Assembly: GCA_030685235.1 (NCBI GenBank)
Contig: MU839080.1
Span: 310,001 to 374,000 of the forward strand
Origin: Copromyces sp. CBS 386.78
Lineage: Eukaryota > Ascomycota > Sordariomycetes > Sordariales > Sordariaceae
Reading direction: 5' to 3'
DNA length: 64,000 bases
The position numbers were made by a program, and so were the translations under genes. Below the pieces are notes generated by a model. The model ran no database searches, had not been told where the DNA came from, and saw only the letters and a list, made by a program, of their open reading frames with translations. How positions within the stretch are numbered: position 1 is the stretch's first letter; the number at the start of each line of letters is the position of its first letter. Shown here piece after piece: positions 55,066 through 64,000 of the stretch.

Positions 55066-58000
55066 CTAGACATCACCTATAGACGGTCGGTAATTCGGTA
55101 GCAGCCAGAGTACGTTCTGGCCGTTGCAAGTAATCCAAGACCTATCCTGTCCCAAGCCATAGCCATGGCTCTTTGCATTAGCTAGTACAACTTGGCTTTC
55201 GGACGCAAGCAGCTGGCCATCAGGCGAGAATGCCACTGAGGTAACGGAGCCGCTATGGCCTTCTAGGGTCTGGAGGCGGCTCCCCGACGCCGCATCCCAG
55301 ATCTTGATCGTGGTGTCTTCCGAACCGGACGCAAGCCGCTGGCCATCAGGCGAGAATGCCACTGAGACAACGCTGTCGCTATGGCCTTCTAGGGTCTGGA
55401 GGCAGCTCCCCCACGCCGGATCCCAGATCTTGATCGTGTCGTCCCACGAACCGGACGCAAGCCGCTGGCCATCAGGCGAGAATGCCACTGAGCTAACGCA
55501 GCTGCTATGGCCTTTTAGGGTCTGGAGGCAGCTCCCCGACGCCGGATCCCAGATCTTGATCGTCTTATCCCCCGAACCGGACGCAAGCCGCTGGCCATCA
55601 GGCGAGAATGCCACTGAGACAACGGCGCCGCTATGGCCTTCTAGGGTCTGGAGGCAGCTCCCCGACGCCGCATCCCAGCTCTCCGACGCCGGATCCCAGA
55701 TCTTAATCGTGGTATCCCCCGAACCGGACGCAAGCCGCTGGCCATCAGGCGAGAATGCTACTAAGGTAACGGAGCCGCTATAGCCTTCTAGGGTCTGGAA
55801 GCAGCTCCCCGACGCCGCATCCCAGCTCTCCGACGCCGGATCCCAGATCTTAATCGTGTTGTCCCCCGAACCGGACGCAAGCCGCTGGCCATCAGGCGAG
55901 AATGCTACTAAGGTAACGGAGCCGCTATGGCCTTCTAGGGTCTGGAGGCAGCTCTCCGACGCCGGATCCCAGCTCTCCGACGCCGGATCCCAGCTCTCCG
56001 ACGCCGGATCCTAGATCTTGATCGTGTTGTCCCCCGAACCGGACGCAAGCCGCTGGCCATCAGGCGAGAATGCTACTGAGGTAACGGAGCCGCTATGGCC
56101 TTCTAGGGTCTGGAGGCATGCATCCCAATCCAATTCTACAGCCGGCTTAGTTCGAATCCATTTAGGTTCTTCTGCCCTAAAATTCCTCTTTATCAAGCTA
56201 CCGCTTGGAGCAAATATAAGCGCTAATATATATGCTTGAAGTGGAGCTTGCTCTATTATTGACTTATAAAATAGAGTAAACCGGTAAGCATCCTGAACAA
56301 GCTTTGATAACTGCGATAGATTATTACCTCCCTATATCTTTAGTTAGATTAAGTTCCTAGTGCGGAGTTAGACTTGTACTTACTAGCAGGCCCTCGAGCT
56401 GTCTAATGGCGATGACGCCCTCAGACATAGCTTGGAGTAGACTTAGAGCTTCGAGCCAGTAAAGGTACTTCGTCTTGAGGAATGTATAGATAGCCTCATC
56501 CCATAAAAGATGCCGTTTTGTGTTCGTGCCAGAAGCCGAGTCACACAAGTGATCAACCCAGTAGACGCACGAGTACCGCACCGTCGCTAGCGGGTCCGGA
56601 TCCGGTACTTGGACCTTGTCGCTCGGAAATCCCGGTGCGCTTAAGTCGTACATATCGCGTCGCAATACTATAGACATAGCTTTAAGTGACCTTGAGAAGA
56701 TAGTATAGTTCACATCTTCTTTCCCAGAAGGAAAGATCCAGCTGAAAGCCTCCTGAGAAGCTTGGTTGCCAGCTTTATCAAAAGCATTGCCCAATAGAAA
56801 GTCCTTGGCTGATTGATGAACGAAATAAATAGTTCGTTCTCGTATCGTTAGAAATGAACCGCAAAGCCTTATAATCTCTTCTAGAGATTCGAGATCATCG
56901 CAGATGATATTAGGCATCTCGACGAGAGTAGTTAGTTCTTGAACGCTAATTGGTCGACGAACAATGGCAGCAACGGCAAGCACGCGCTTGCAGAGATCAG
57001 AATGGTAGGATAGGCTTATATCCTGTTTCATCCGCGCGTATAGAGCATCCAGTCCGGGTGGAAACTTGCGTAGGATCTCTTCGGTATTCCATTTCTTAAC
57101 CTCCGGACCTGCAAGCGCTAGGCAGACTAACGCCACCCATAGAAACGTATCCTGCGCGTTGGAGCGCAAATAGTCCTGAACGACCTTTTTCGTAGTTAGA
57201 TTGTACTTCTTCAGCCCTTCTAGTTGGTTTACCTTGTATAGGATGAATGCATTGACAGCTGCCGCGACGGATTCCGCATTTAGCTCCAGGGAGACTTTCA
57301 AGTTGGCCGTAGCTATCTCCAATTGTTCCTCGATTTGCGGCGAATTACGACTTGAAACAATCCACTTGACTCGAGAAGATTTAGATGATTGCTGGGCGAT
57401 TAAGTCAAGAAGCTGTGACCGATCTTCAACGCACTCGTCAAGCGCGTCAATGACTAGGTAGGTCGTTCGGAGGCTTGGGTCTTGTAGGATGTCGGTGAAG
57501 ATTTCTGATAGGGCGTCCCACGCATTTGCATCTATGAAGAGGTTTTCGTCTGTATGGTCATACTTTTTCCGCACGTGTGGGAGGACACATGGCTGCTGTT
57601 CGATAAGCACGTAGATCAGGCCGCGTAGTACGGCGGTTGCATTGTTGATACGAGAGTCGGTAGCTTGGCAGAAGAAGTAGGCCACATTGCAATAGCGCGC
57701 GTTGGCAGTATTGCCTTGATCCAGCTCATTGATGATGCCGCATAGCAACATAGTCTTCCCTTTGCCGGGGTCGCCCTTGATCCAGAGCAGTCGGTGCTGT
57801 AGGTCGTCACGCCATTGTTGAAAGTCAGCGTTATTGAGGACCCAACGATACGAGTCCTGCAAAAGGCCGCCTTTGGTCCGTTCGATGCGGACTTTATCAT
57901 CGCGAGGATCGGTAAGGCGCAAGTGCTTCAGGCATTGCTGGTCCTTCTCTGACATTGCATAGCTAACGAGCTGCTCGAGATGAGACGTCCCTTTCCAAGT

Positions 58001-59085
58001 GGTATATGTTTGGGCATCTGTGTCGAAGCGCTTCTCAGCGTCTTGGATAGCCCCCAAATCAGCTTTCCAGTCATCAAGCGTGATCATATCCCGCAGAAAG
58101 ACTAAGCCGGGGTTGCGATAATAAGCATAAACACTCTTAATCTGGTAAGAGAGGAGCGCTTTGTAGAGGCTAACAATGTAGTTCTCCAATTGGCCTTTCA
58201 TTCCAGAGGGTTCGCTGATATTGTTGGTAGGATCCTTAAGAAGGCTATTCGACAAGCTCCAGTACCACTTCATTCTCTTAACAACGTAGTCGATCCCTTC
58301 GCGGTTGGCTTTGGTCGCTTTTATAGGATTGATGAATATCTGTAGAAGTTAGTATGTGAAGTATCATATCACGCTCTAAATAGACATACCTCTAAAGCGA
58401 TACAAATGCCAGTCCAAGCGAACGCGGCTTGGGGCACGGCTTGGATTGCCGCACTTATAATGTTCTTAACGGATAGAATAACGTCCATAACTTCGCCACA
58501 GCTCTCTTTCACTTTAGCTTCTCTCTCAGTCTTGGCTAGACCAGCATTGATAAGCTGAATCATTTGGCGGCGCCTGTCCGAGTTGTTTTGGGCGCTGATG
58601 TTCGGCTGAGACTCGAGCACCATTGAGTTGGAGCCATTTTGTAGCTGTCGGGACAGTATCTTCTCATATGCGTCCACCAATTTGACTTCTTCTTGTTTAA
58701 GCTCGTTATAGGCACGCTCCCAGAGTCGTGCAGGTAAGCTGGTAGTGGTGTCATTCGCGCCGGCGGACGTCTCTCTGTCGGCGGAACCAGTAGCTGGGGT
58801 GGCTGGGGGCCGTGGGGTGGACGTCTCTATATTAATGGAACTGGTAGCCGGAGCGAGTGGGAGCTGTGAGGCGGACGTCTCTACGTCAGTGGAAACGGTA
58901 GCCGGAGCGGCCGTGAAGGGGAGGGAGGACGTAGAGAGAGTGGCGGGGATGTGCTGTGTAGACGTCGGCAACTCGAGTAGAGATGCAGGGCAAGCCTGCT
59001 CTTGGTCCTTAGAGCCTTCCCTATCCTCTGTATTTCCGTGTCGCTTGAAATGCGTCTGGAACGACGAGCGCAGTCGTCGACGCAT
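55066..59085 (-). pseudogene. NACHT-WD40 NLR-type receptor (HNWD/HET-E-like) with premature TAG
   Basis: Three exons, complement(55066..56331, 56384..58339, 58390..59085), 1306 codons. Order: a Ser/Thr/Pro-rich start (MRRRLRSSFQTHFKRHG), a NACHT_N-type domain (about 115-330: LWERAYNELKQEE, AFAWTGICIALEIFINPIKA), a NACHT NTPase (P-loop GDPGKGKT near 421, Walker B TYLVIDALDE near 523), a helical region, then seven 42-residue WD40 repeats (GHSGSVTSVAFSPDGQRLAS type) that would close one propeller, and a tail with LGQDRSWITCNGQNVLWLLP. Such receptors control incompatibility and cell death in Podospora. Codon 991 is TAG at 56011-56013, exactly where the first WD repeat has its Trp (TGG in the others). 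Everything downstream stays in frame, so the break is a single change. It might be a recent loss, a read-through site or an error. Confidence 0.85.
55220..56130 (-). repeat. Seven near-identical WD40 coding repeats
   Basis: A 126-bp unit recurs seven times with only a few changes per copy, mostly at positions after GH(S/D) and V(T/V)S. Units 2 to 4 carry extra 21-bp insertions (encoding WDPASES or WDAASGS) in the linker between propeller blades. Confidence 0.9.
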
Positions 59086-59629
59086 CGTAGCTTTGAGGAA
59101 GGAACGTCTTGACTGCAGTGAGGATGCTATAGTTGATGATTAATAAATCGAGTTTATGAAAGTGCCGGGAATGCCTCTCTCCTGCCATCTAGGACAAAAC
59201 AAGGAAAAGAAACTAGAACACTGTGTTTTCTCGAGGTTATGAGGGAGCATAGGGCTCTGTGTTGTCACCTTGTCAGGCGCGAGATGGCTGGCGGCTTCCT
59301 CCCAATTACACGCCAATTACCCAAACGATATTTCTTTTTTGAGGCTGGGCATTCATGGACCCGGAAGGTTCAGGGCGCCAAATCAATTGCCTGGGTTGGG
59401 TCGTAGCTTTCCGTCACGGGTCTACAGGATTGGCTCTCCACCCAGACGTTCTAACAGTATGGACACCTAGTCGACGGCTCCAGCGCCATCTACGTGGCTA
59501 GTGCCGATAGCGTAGGGTAACGCCTCAGGGGGCGCAGGCGACGCATGGGTGTCGTACAAACAGACTCGAGCAAGTCTTCCTCGCGATGCGAGCTAGTTTT
59601 CTCTCCTTCGTAGAACCTTATCCATTCAT
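59086..59629. other. Element interior, receptor promoter to right TIR
   Basis: Upstream region of the NACHT-WD40 receptor. No separate gene seen. Confidence 0.4.
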
Positions 59630-59909
59630 TACACATAACTGGGCCGAGGTACTAGGAACCAATCAGGAATAGTCTTCTGACCGAGTGCAATTTTGGTGTT
59701 AACCCCTGTAGAAAATCTAGCCGCAGTGTCAGGACGGTCAACTTCTCTCGTAACCCCTCCAATTATATTCATCTTTTTAGCGCCGGCTCCCCACTCACTG
59801 TCTTGCCTCCGTCCGAACAATATGGATATGTGAGGTGGTTGTTCAGTTTTTTGACCCTATCACGTGATTAAAAGACCCGGTTCATATCTTTCCAACTCCC
59901 ATACATAAG
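59630..59909 (-). repeat. Terminal inverted repeat, right
   Basis: Reverse-complement partner of 38841-39124. Its outermost bases read, from the outside in, CTTATGTATGGGAGTTGG, against TTATCTATGGGAGTGGG at the left end. Confidence 0.85.
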
Positions 59910-59980
59910 CTGGCCCTCACTGGCTTATCTATGGGAGAGCGGACGGGATCCCGAGTTTTCCAGTGGGTATGGTCGTATGT
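59910..59980 (-). pseudogene. 5S rRNA gene, 5' part plus duplicated target (split copy 4)
   Basis: 71 nt identical to the 5' part of the intact 5S genes; the first 12 (59910-59921) are the target duplication and 59922-59980 complete the gene interrupted at 38840. A TATAATG element lies about 29 bp upstream on the minus strand (near 60004-60010), so before the insertion this was probably an active gene. Confidence 0.92.
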
Positions 59981-60044
59981 ATTTGTCTTTGTTATTCTCA
60001 TCATTATAAAGGAGCATACGGACATTAAGGAGCAAGAGGAGAAG

Positions 60045-60395
60045 ATGTACAGCGAAAGGAAGATGAGGGCAGCACAAGCGGAAATGGCCAGGGTCGCGGC
60101 ACAGAAGAAGGAGGAACTGGAGAAGAAACTCGACAGCTCATACTGGGGCTCGTTCGCAGCAATCCTAGGTGCCGGCGCGGCATCGATAGCAGCGGTAGCC
60201 GCCGCTTCGGCAACTGGTAGGGTATCTCTGGCAGCTATGCCGAAGATCTACGCACTTGTTGGTGTGACGCTTGCGGGTAGAAAGGTTTCGCGGGATTCAG
60301 CGCGCCGCGCGGCACTTGAAGGGAATAAGTCCGTTAATTATACAAATATATATACCTCGGACAGTACACCTAGGGTAACTGAGATTGGAGATTAA
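60045..60395 (+). CDS. Small hypothetical protein, coiled coil plus Ala/Gly-rich segment
   Basis: 116 residues from the ATG at 60045. The N-terminal half is a charged helix (MYSERKMRAAQAEMARVAAQKKEELEKK), followed by an Ala/Gly/Ser-rich hydrophobic stretch (FAAILGAGAASIAAVAAASATG) that could be a membrane segment and a basic C-terminal part (AGRKVSRDSARRAA). The same frame stays open upstream through the 5S sequence to 59931, which is probably chance. Only 64 bp separate the ATG from the 5' end of the split 5S gene, so the promoter is unclear. I do not recognise a family; it may be a real small gene or the tail of a lost one. Confidence 0.4.
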   Translation: MYSERKMRAAQAEMARVAAQKKEELEKKLDSSYWGSFAAILGAGAASIAAVAAASATGRVSLAAMPKIYALVGVTLAGRKVSRDSARRAALEGNKSVNYTNIYTSDSTPRVTEIGD

Positions 60396-61075
60396 AGGGC
60401 TTACCATACCGGAATGATATAAGAGAAAAAGACGATGGAAACTGTGCCGAGCATTTCAAATAGACGACGGACCTGAGGCGGAAAGGTATTGATGAGCACC
60501 GTACCAACCAAGTAGTTTAAATATATGACGGAAATGGCACTTTCGTTTACTTACTGACAACACTATCAACACCGGCTTGAAATATGAGATGGGATTGCTG
60601 GCACTACCTAATTGAAATAGGTATATGGGGTGTACGAGGGGAGAGCGGGAGAGGCACGAGAAGGGGAGAGGAGGGTGCCTAGAGAATCTGTCAACTTTGA
60701 AACTCTAAAACCGTCCACGGCCCAACTACTGCTGCTGTTGCTCTTGCGCCTATTTCTCAAGAACGCGATGCAGCAACGAGTGTGATAAGAGCCAACGCAT
60801 CACTATCACACAGACCACTGTTCACCAGAACAACATCAGCCAAAGACTCATTCAAGCTTCAAATCCTTGTACTGTGTATTACCCAGGCCAACACTGCACA
60901 CGAAACGTCAACAAGCGCCTCCCATTTTCCTGAAAAAGAAGAAAAATGCCCGAATTTACAAAAATATGTACAGAAACTCCGGTATAAATGATATCATGAT
61001 CCGCTTTATATCCATCCCTTTTTGACATTCCCTTCCCCAATTTTTGCTCACATCCTGGCTAGGCGTACTGTTCCC
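60396..61075. other. Intergenic region downstream of the dihydroxy-acid dehydratase gene
   Basis: The 3' flank of the ILV3-type gene. No gene seen. Confidence 0.45.
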
Positions 61076-62974
61076 TTAAGCATCAGTGACGCAGCCGGAG
61101 CTGGCATCCTTGACGAGCTGGGCGTACTTCCTGAGAGTACCACGCTTAGCCTTGGGCTCAGGAGCCTTCCACTCCTTGCGGCGCTTGACGAGCTCCTCCT
61201 CGGGAACCTCAAGGTCAAGGACCTTCTTCTCGGCGTCGATGACGATGGTGTCGCCGTCGCGGACGAGACCAATGGGGCCACCCTCCATGGCCTCAGGCAC
61301 AATGTGGCCGATGAGGAAACCGTGAGAACCGCCGGAGAAGCGGCCGTCGGTGATGAGGGCAACGTCCTTGCCGAGACCGTAGCCCATGATGGCGGACGAA
61401 GGCTTGAGCATCTCGGGCATGCCGGGACCGCCCTTGGGACCCTCGTAACGGATGACGACGACAGTCTTCTCGCCCTTCTTGATCTCGCCGCGCTCGAGGG
61501 CCTCAATGAAACCGTCCTCGTAGTCGAAGCAGCGGGCCTTGCCCTCGAAGCGGAGACCCTCCTTGCCGGTGATCTTGCCGACGGAACCGCCGGGGGCGAG
61601 GGAGCCGCGGAGGATCTGGATGTGGCCGGTCTCCTTGATGGGGTTGGAGAGAGGGCGGATGATGGTCTGGTCGGTGGGGAAGTCGGGGAACTTCTCGACG
61701 TTCTCCTTCATGGTCTTACCGGTCGAGGTGATGCCGGTGCCGTCAATGATGCCCTCCTTGAGGAGGAACTTGAGAAGGGCGGGGGTGCCGCCGATCTTGC
61801 AGAGGTCCTCCATGACCCACTTGCCGGAAGGCTTGAGGTCAGCAAGGAAGGGGGTGCGGTCGGAGACGGCCTGGAAGTCGTCGATGGTGAGCTTGATGCC
61901 AACGGAGTCGGCCATGGCGATCAAGTGGAGGACGGCGTTGGTGGAACCGCCGAGAATGTTGACGACGATCATGGCGTTCTCGAAGGCCTGGCGGGTAAGG
62001 ATATCGGTGGGGCGGATGTCCTCGCGGAGGAGGTTCTTGATGGCCTCACCAACGCTCAAGCACTCGTTCTTCTTCTCGGGAGACTCGGCGGGGAAGGAGG
62101 AGGAACCGGGAAGGGTCATGCCGAGGGTCTCGATGGCGGTGGCCATGGTGTTGGCGGTGTACATACCACCGCAGGCGCCACCGCCAGGGCAGGCGTGGCG
62201 GATGATATCGAAGCGCTGCTTCTCGTCGATCTCGCCGGAGATGTACTGGCCGTAGGCCTGGAAGGCGGAGACGATATCGATGTTCTCGCCCTTCATGTTG
62301 CAGCCGGGCTTGATGGTACCACCGTAGACCATGATGGAGGGGCGGTTGACACGGCCCATGGCGATGAGGACACCGGGCATGTTCTTGTCGCAACCGGGGA
62401 GGGAGATGTTGGCGTCGTACCACTGGCCGTTCATGACGGTCTCGATGGAGTCGGCAATGATCTCACGGGACTGCAAGCTGTAGCGCATACCGGTGGTACC
62501 CATGGAGATACCGTCCGAGACACCGATGGTGTTGAAGCGCATGGGCACGAGGCCAGCCTTGGCGACAGACTCCTTGACGAGGCCGGAGAGGTCGAGAAGG
62601 TGCATGTTGCAAGGGTTGCCGTCATACCAGACAGACGAGATACCGACCTGGGCCTTGTTCATGTCGTCCTCGTTGAGGCCGGTGGCGTAGAGCATGGCCT
62701 GGGAAGCACCCTGGGACTTGGGCTGGGTGATGGTGGCAGACACCTTGTTGAGCTGCTTCTCCTGGGCATTGTAGCGACGGGGAGTGGTGGAGAGGGAGCG
62801 GCTGGATGGGGAAGAAGTTGGGTCAGTATGTGATGTTCTGAATAGCTTCACTTTTGCCTGGACATCAAGGTTGTTTGTTGTCTGTCACTGTCACCGGGCA
62901 GAAACTCACAGGGAGAGACGGGCAGAAGCCAGAGCTCTGGGGGCCTGAGCCCTCAGAAAGGAGGGAGCGAGCAT
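61076..62974 (-). CDS. ilv3: Dihydroxy-acid dehydratase (mitochondrial)
   Basis: Two exons, complement(61076..62801, 62910..62974), 596 residues. The enzyme dehydrates 2,3-dihydroxy-isovalerate and -methylvalerate, the step before transamination in valine and isoleucine synthesis, in mitochondria. Seen: an Arg/Ala/Ser-rich presequence ([20 protein letters not shown] continuing [10 protein letters not shown]), the first cluster Cys in [25 protein letters not shown], the second in [27 protein letters not shown] with the third, [17 protein letters not shown], and [19 protein letters not shown]. All Fe-S and active-site residues are in place. The intron (GTGAGT...ATCCAG) sits in the presequence, as often in fungi. 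The Neurospora name for this function is ilv-1. The long plus-strand frame opposite is a shadow caused by GC-rich codons. Confidence 0.97.
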
Positions 62975-63798
62975 GATGTGAGGAGGGGAGAACTGCCGTG
63001 CAAGGAATCGCTGGCAGAAGGAAAGGGTGGAAAAGGGGAGAGAATCACAGCAAGAGAACAAGATCAAGAGGAAGACTTGGGACGAGCTACGGAGCCGGAG
63101 AGAGGCGACTCACCTATTTCTTTTCCGGGCGGCCTGGGCGAAGTCGGCGTCCAGGCGGGACACAAAATTCCTCCTCTGACGCCCGTAGCGAGTCACTGGC
63201 CACAGGGGTTGCCGCCAAGTCCCACGTCCACCCCGCAAAAAGCTTCAGAGCTCCCCATGTCGACCAGGGGGGAGGTGAGATATACGAGCTCTGTGATTGG
63301 TCGATGGCTTTTGTTTTTCAGCAGTTCAGCGAGCGCCGTGACGTGTCTGAACAAAAAGCTTGAGATGAACCACAGAAAAGTGGGAAAAAACCATTGGGAG
63401 AGAATACTGATATTGGGGCCTCTATGGTCATTACAATATCAACCTTCAATGGCTTCAATTGCTTAAAACCCCATTAAACCCATGGTGCCGGATCTGGCTT
63501 ACCGTCCACCTTACTCAGACAGGTTCCACCACATGCGCTATGAGACTGGAGCCCCACATTCTTAAATGTCAAGCTTCCGTCATCGGAACTGGAGGATGGG
63601 TGTGTTCCCGGAAATGCCATTGTATGCCTCTGCCATGCACCATTCAATCCAATCCATCATTTATTCGGCCGGTATTCGACCGCAGCCGCCGGTTTGATAT
63701 CCGGCCCCCGCTGTCATTGTCCACGCCTCAATGTCTCTGTGCTAGACCTGGCGCATCGCACATCGTCCACCATGGATATCTCAATATGAGATTCACGC
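62975..63798. other. Intergenic region, ilv3 promoter to clpP 3' end
   Basis: Promoter and leader of ilv3. A TGACTC-type Gcn4/CPC1 half-site was looked for; only scattered GACTC-like sequences (near 63109) are seen. No gene. Confidence 0.4.
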
Positions 63799-64000
63799 TC
63801 ACGGCTGCGGCGCCGGCGTCTCACCATCCTTCGCCTTTGTTTCCGCCTCATCCTTCACCCTCCTATCGAGAATCTGATCGACGACGCCTAACTCCACCGC
63901 CTCCTCCGCCGTAAGGTACTTGTCTCTCTCCATCATATCGCTAATGGCAGCAAGGTCGTACTTCTCGTAGCCAAACGACTTGTTGATGTGCGCCTGCACA
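63799..64000 (-). CDS. clpP: ATP-dependent Clp protease proteolytic subunit, 3' end only
   Basis: The C-terminal 66 residues of a ClpP-type serine protease; the gene runs off the right edge of the window. Seen: QAHINKSFGYEKYDLAAISDM, then the family signature MERDKYLTAEEAVELGVVDQIL, matching the handle/C-terminal region of ClpP (DRDxFMSAEEAxEYGLID type). A charged tail follows (RRVKDEAETKAKDGETPAPQP). In fungi this subunit is mitochondrial. The catalytic Ser, His and Asp lie outside the window, so activity cannot be judged. Confidence 0.85.
   Translation of the reverse strand, partial: VQAHINKSFGYEKYDLAAISDMMERDKYLTAEEAVELGVVDQILDRRVKDEAETKAKDGETPAPQP

Larger units (their letters stand above)
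38841..59909. mobile_element. 21.07-kb inverted-repeat element inserted in a 5S rRNA gene
   Basis: The segment is bounded by inverted repeats of about 280 bp and a 12-bp duplicated target, and it separates two pieces that together make one complete 119-nt 5S gene with its own TATA element and terminator. It contains a methyltransferase gene, a NACHT-WD40 receptor and a receptor fragment, a decayed FunK1 kinase, an inserted copia element and other LTR remnants. No intact transposase, DUF3435 tyrosine recombinase or other mover was found. The architecture (long TIR, 9-12-bp TSD) fits a Mutator-like element carrying captured genes, enlarged by nested insertions. Alternatives are a decayed Starship-like element or an unknown class. 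Boundaries are supported by sequence on both sides; the class is inference. Confidence 0.8.

Noticed and set aside
38841..59909. Calling the 21-kb element a Starship outright
   Set aside because: The 5S target and cargo fit, but no DUF3435 tyrosine recombinase is visible, and long terminal inverted repeats are not typical of Starships.
61022..62833. A 603-codon plus-strand open frame
   Set aside because: It is exactly antisense to the dihydroxy-acid dehydratase; GC-rich codon use keeps the opposite strand open. The protein is Gly/Val/Asp-rich with no domain.

Overview
The window is nuclear DNA of a filamentous ascomycete close to Neurospora/Sordaria (Sordariales). The evidence is short GT-AG introns with CTAAC-like branch sites, dispersed single-copy 119-nt 5S rRNA genes that look like Neurospora 5S, a U2 snRNA gene, and typical Pezizomycotina families (HET domain, NACHT-WD40 receptor, LaeA-like methyltransferase, FunK1 kinase). 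It is a draft assembly: a run of 10 Ns sits between poly-G and poly-C artefacts near 13.07 kb.

Layout. 0-8 kb: U2 snRNA (-), an FAD monooxygenase (+), a short-chain dehydrogenase (+) and a secreted Fet3/laccase-type multicopper oxidase (-). 8-13.8 kb is gene-poor, with one 5S gene and a small hAT-like inverted-repeat element beside the gap. 13.8-30.2 kb is gene-dense: DNA polymerase epsilon subunit B (-), a divergent small mitochondrial-looking protein (+), a 5S gene and a mariner-like MITE, a small three-exon gene (-), a HET-domain gene (-), a PXA-PX-nexin_C membrane protein (-), a PC4/Sub1 coactivator (+) and a GNAT acetyltransferase (-). 32.3-38.2 kb: a kinesin-14 gene of KAR3 type (-) with an in-frame TAG in its tail, a 5S gene (+) and a Loa1/Vps66-type acyltransferase (-). 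60-64 kb: a small ORF, dihydroxy-acid dehydratase (-) and the 3' end of a ClpP gene (-).

The most striking feature is a segment of about 21.07 kb (38841-59909) that splits a 5S rRNA gene. Outside it the two 5S pieces add up to exactly one 119-nt gene. A 12-bp target sequence is duplicated at the junctions, and the segment ends in inverted repeats of about 280 bp. Its contents read left to right: a fragment of a NACHT receptor, an intact six-exon LaeA-like methyltransferase, a Ty1/copia retrotransposon with identical LTRs whose pol is broken by a nested reverse solo LTR, a decayed FunK1 kinase gene, remnants of other LTR elements, and a NACHT_N-NACHT-WD40 receptor with seven near-identical WD40 repeats and one premature TAG. 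No transposase or tyrosine recombinase is recognisable, so the mover is unidentified. Long TIRs with a ~12-bp duplication recall Mutator-like elements; the cargo and the 5S target recall fungal Starships.

Most genes are independent housekeeping or accessory units. Two divergent pairs (dpb2 with the 16.8-kb gene; the PX protein with sub1) probably share promoter regions. All intron borders were placed by eye from splice consensus and reading-frame continuity.
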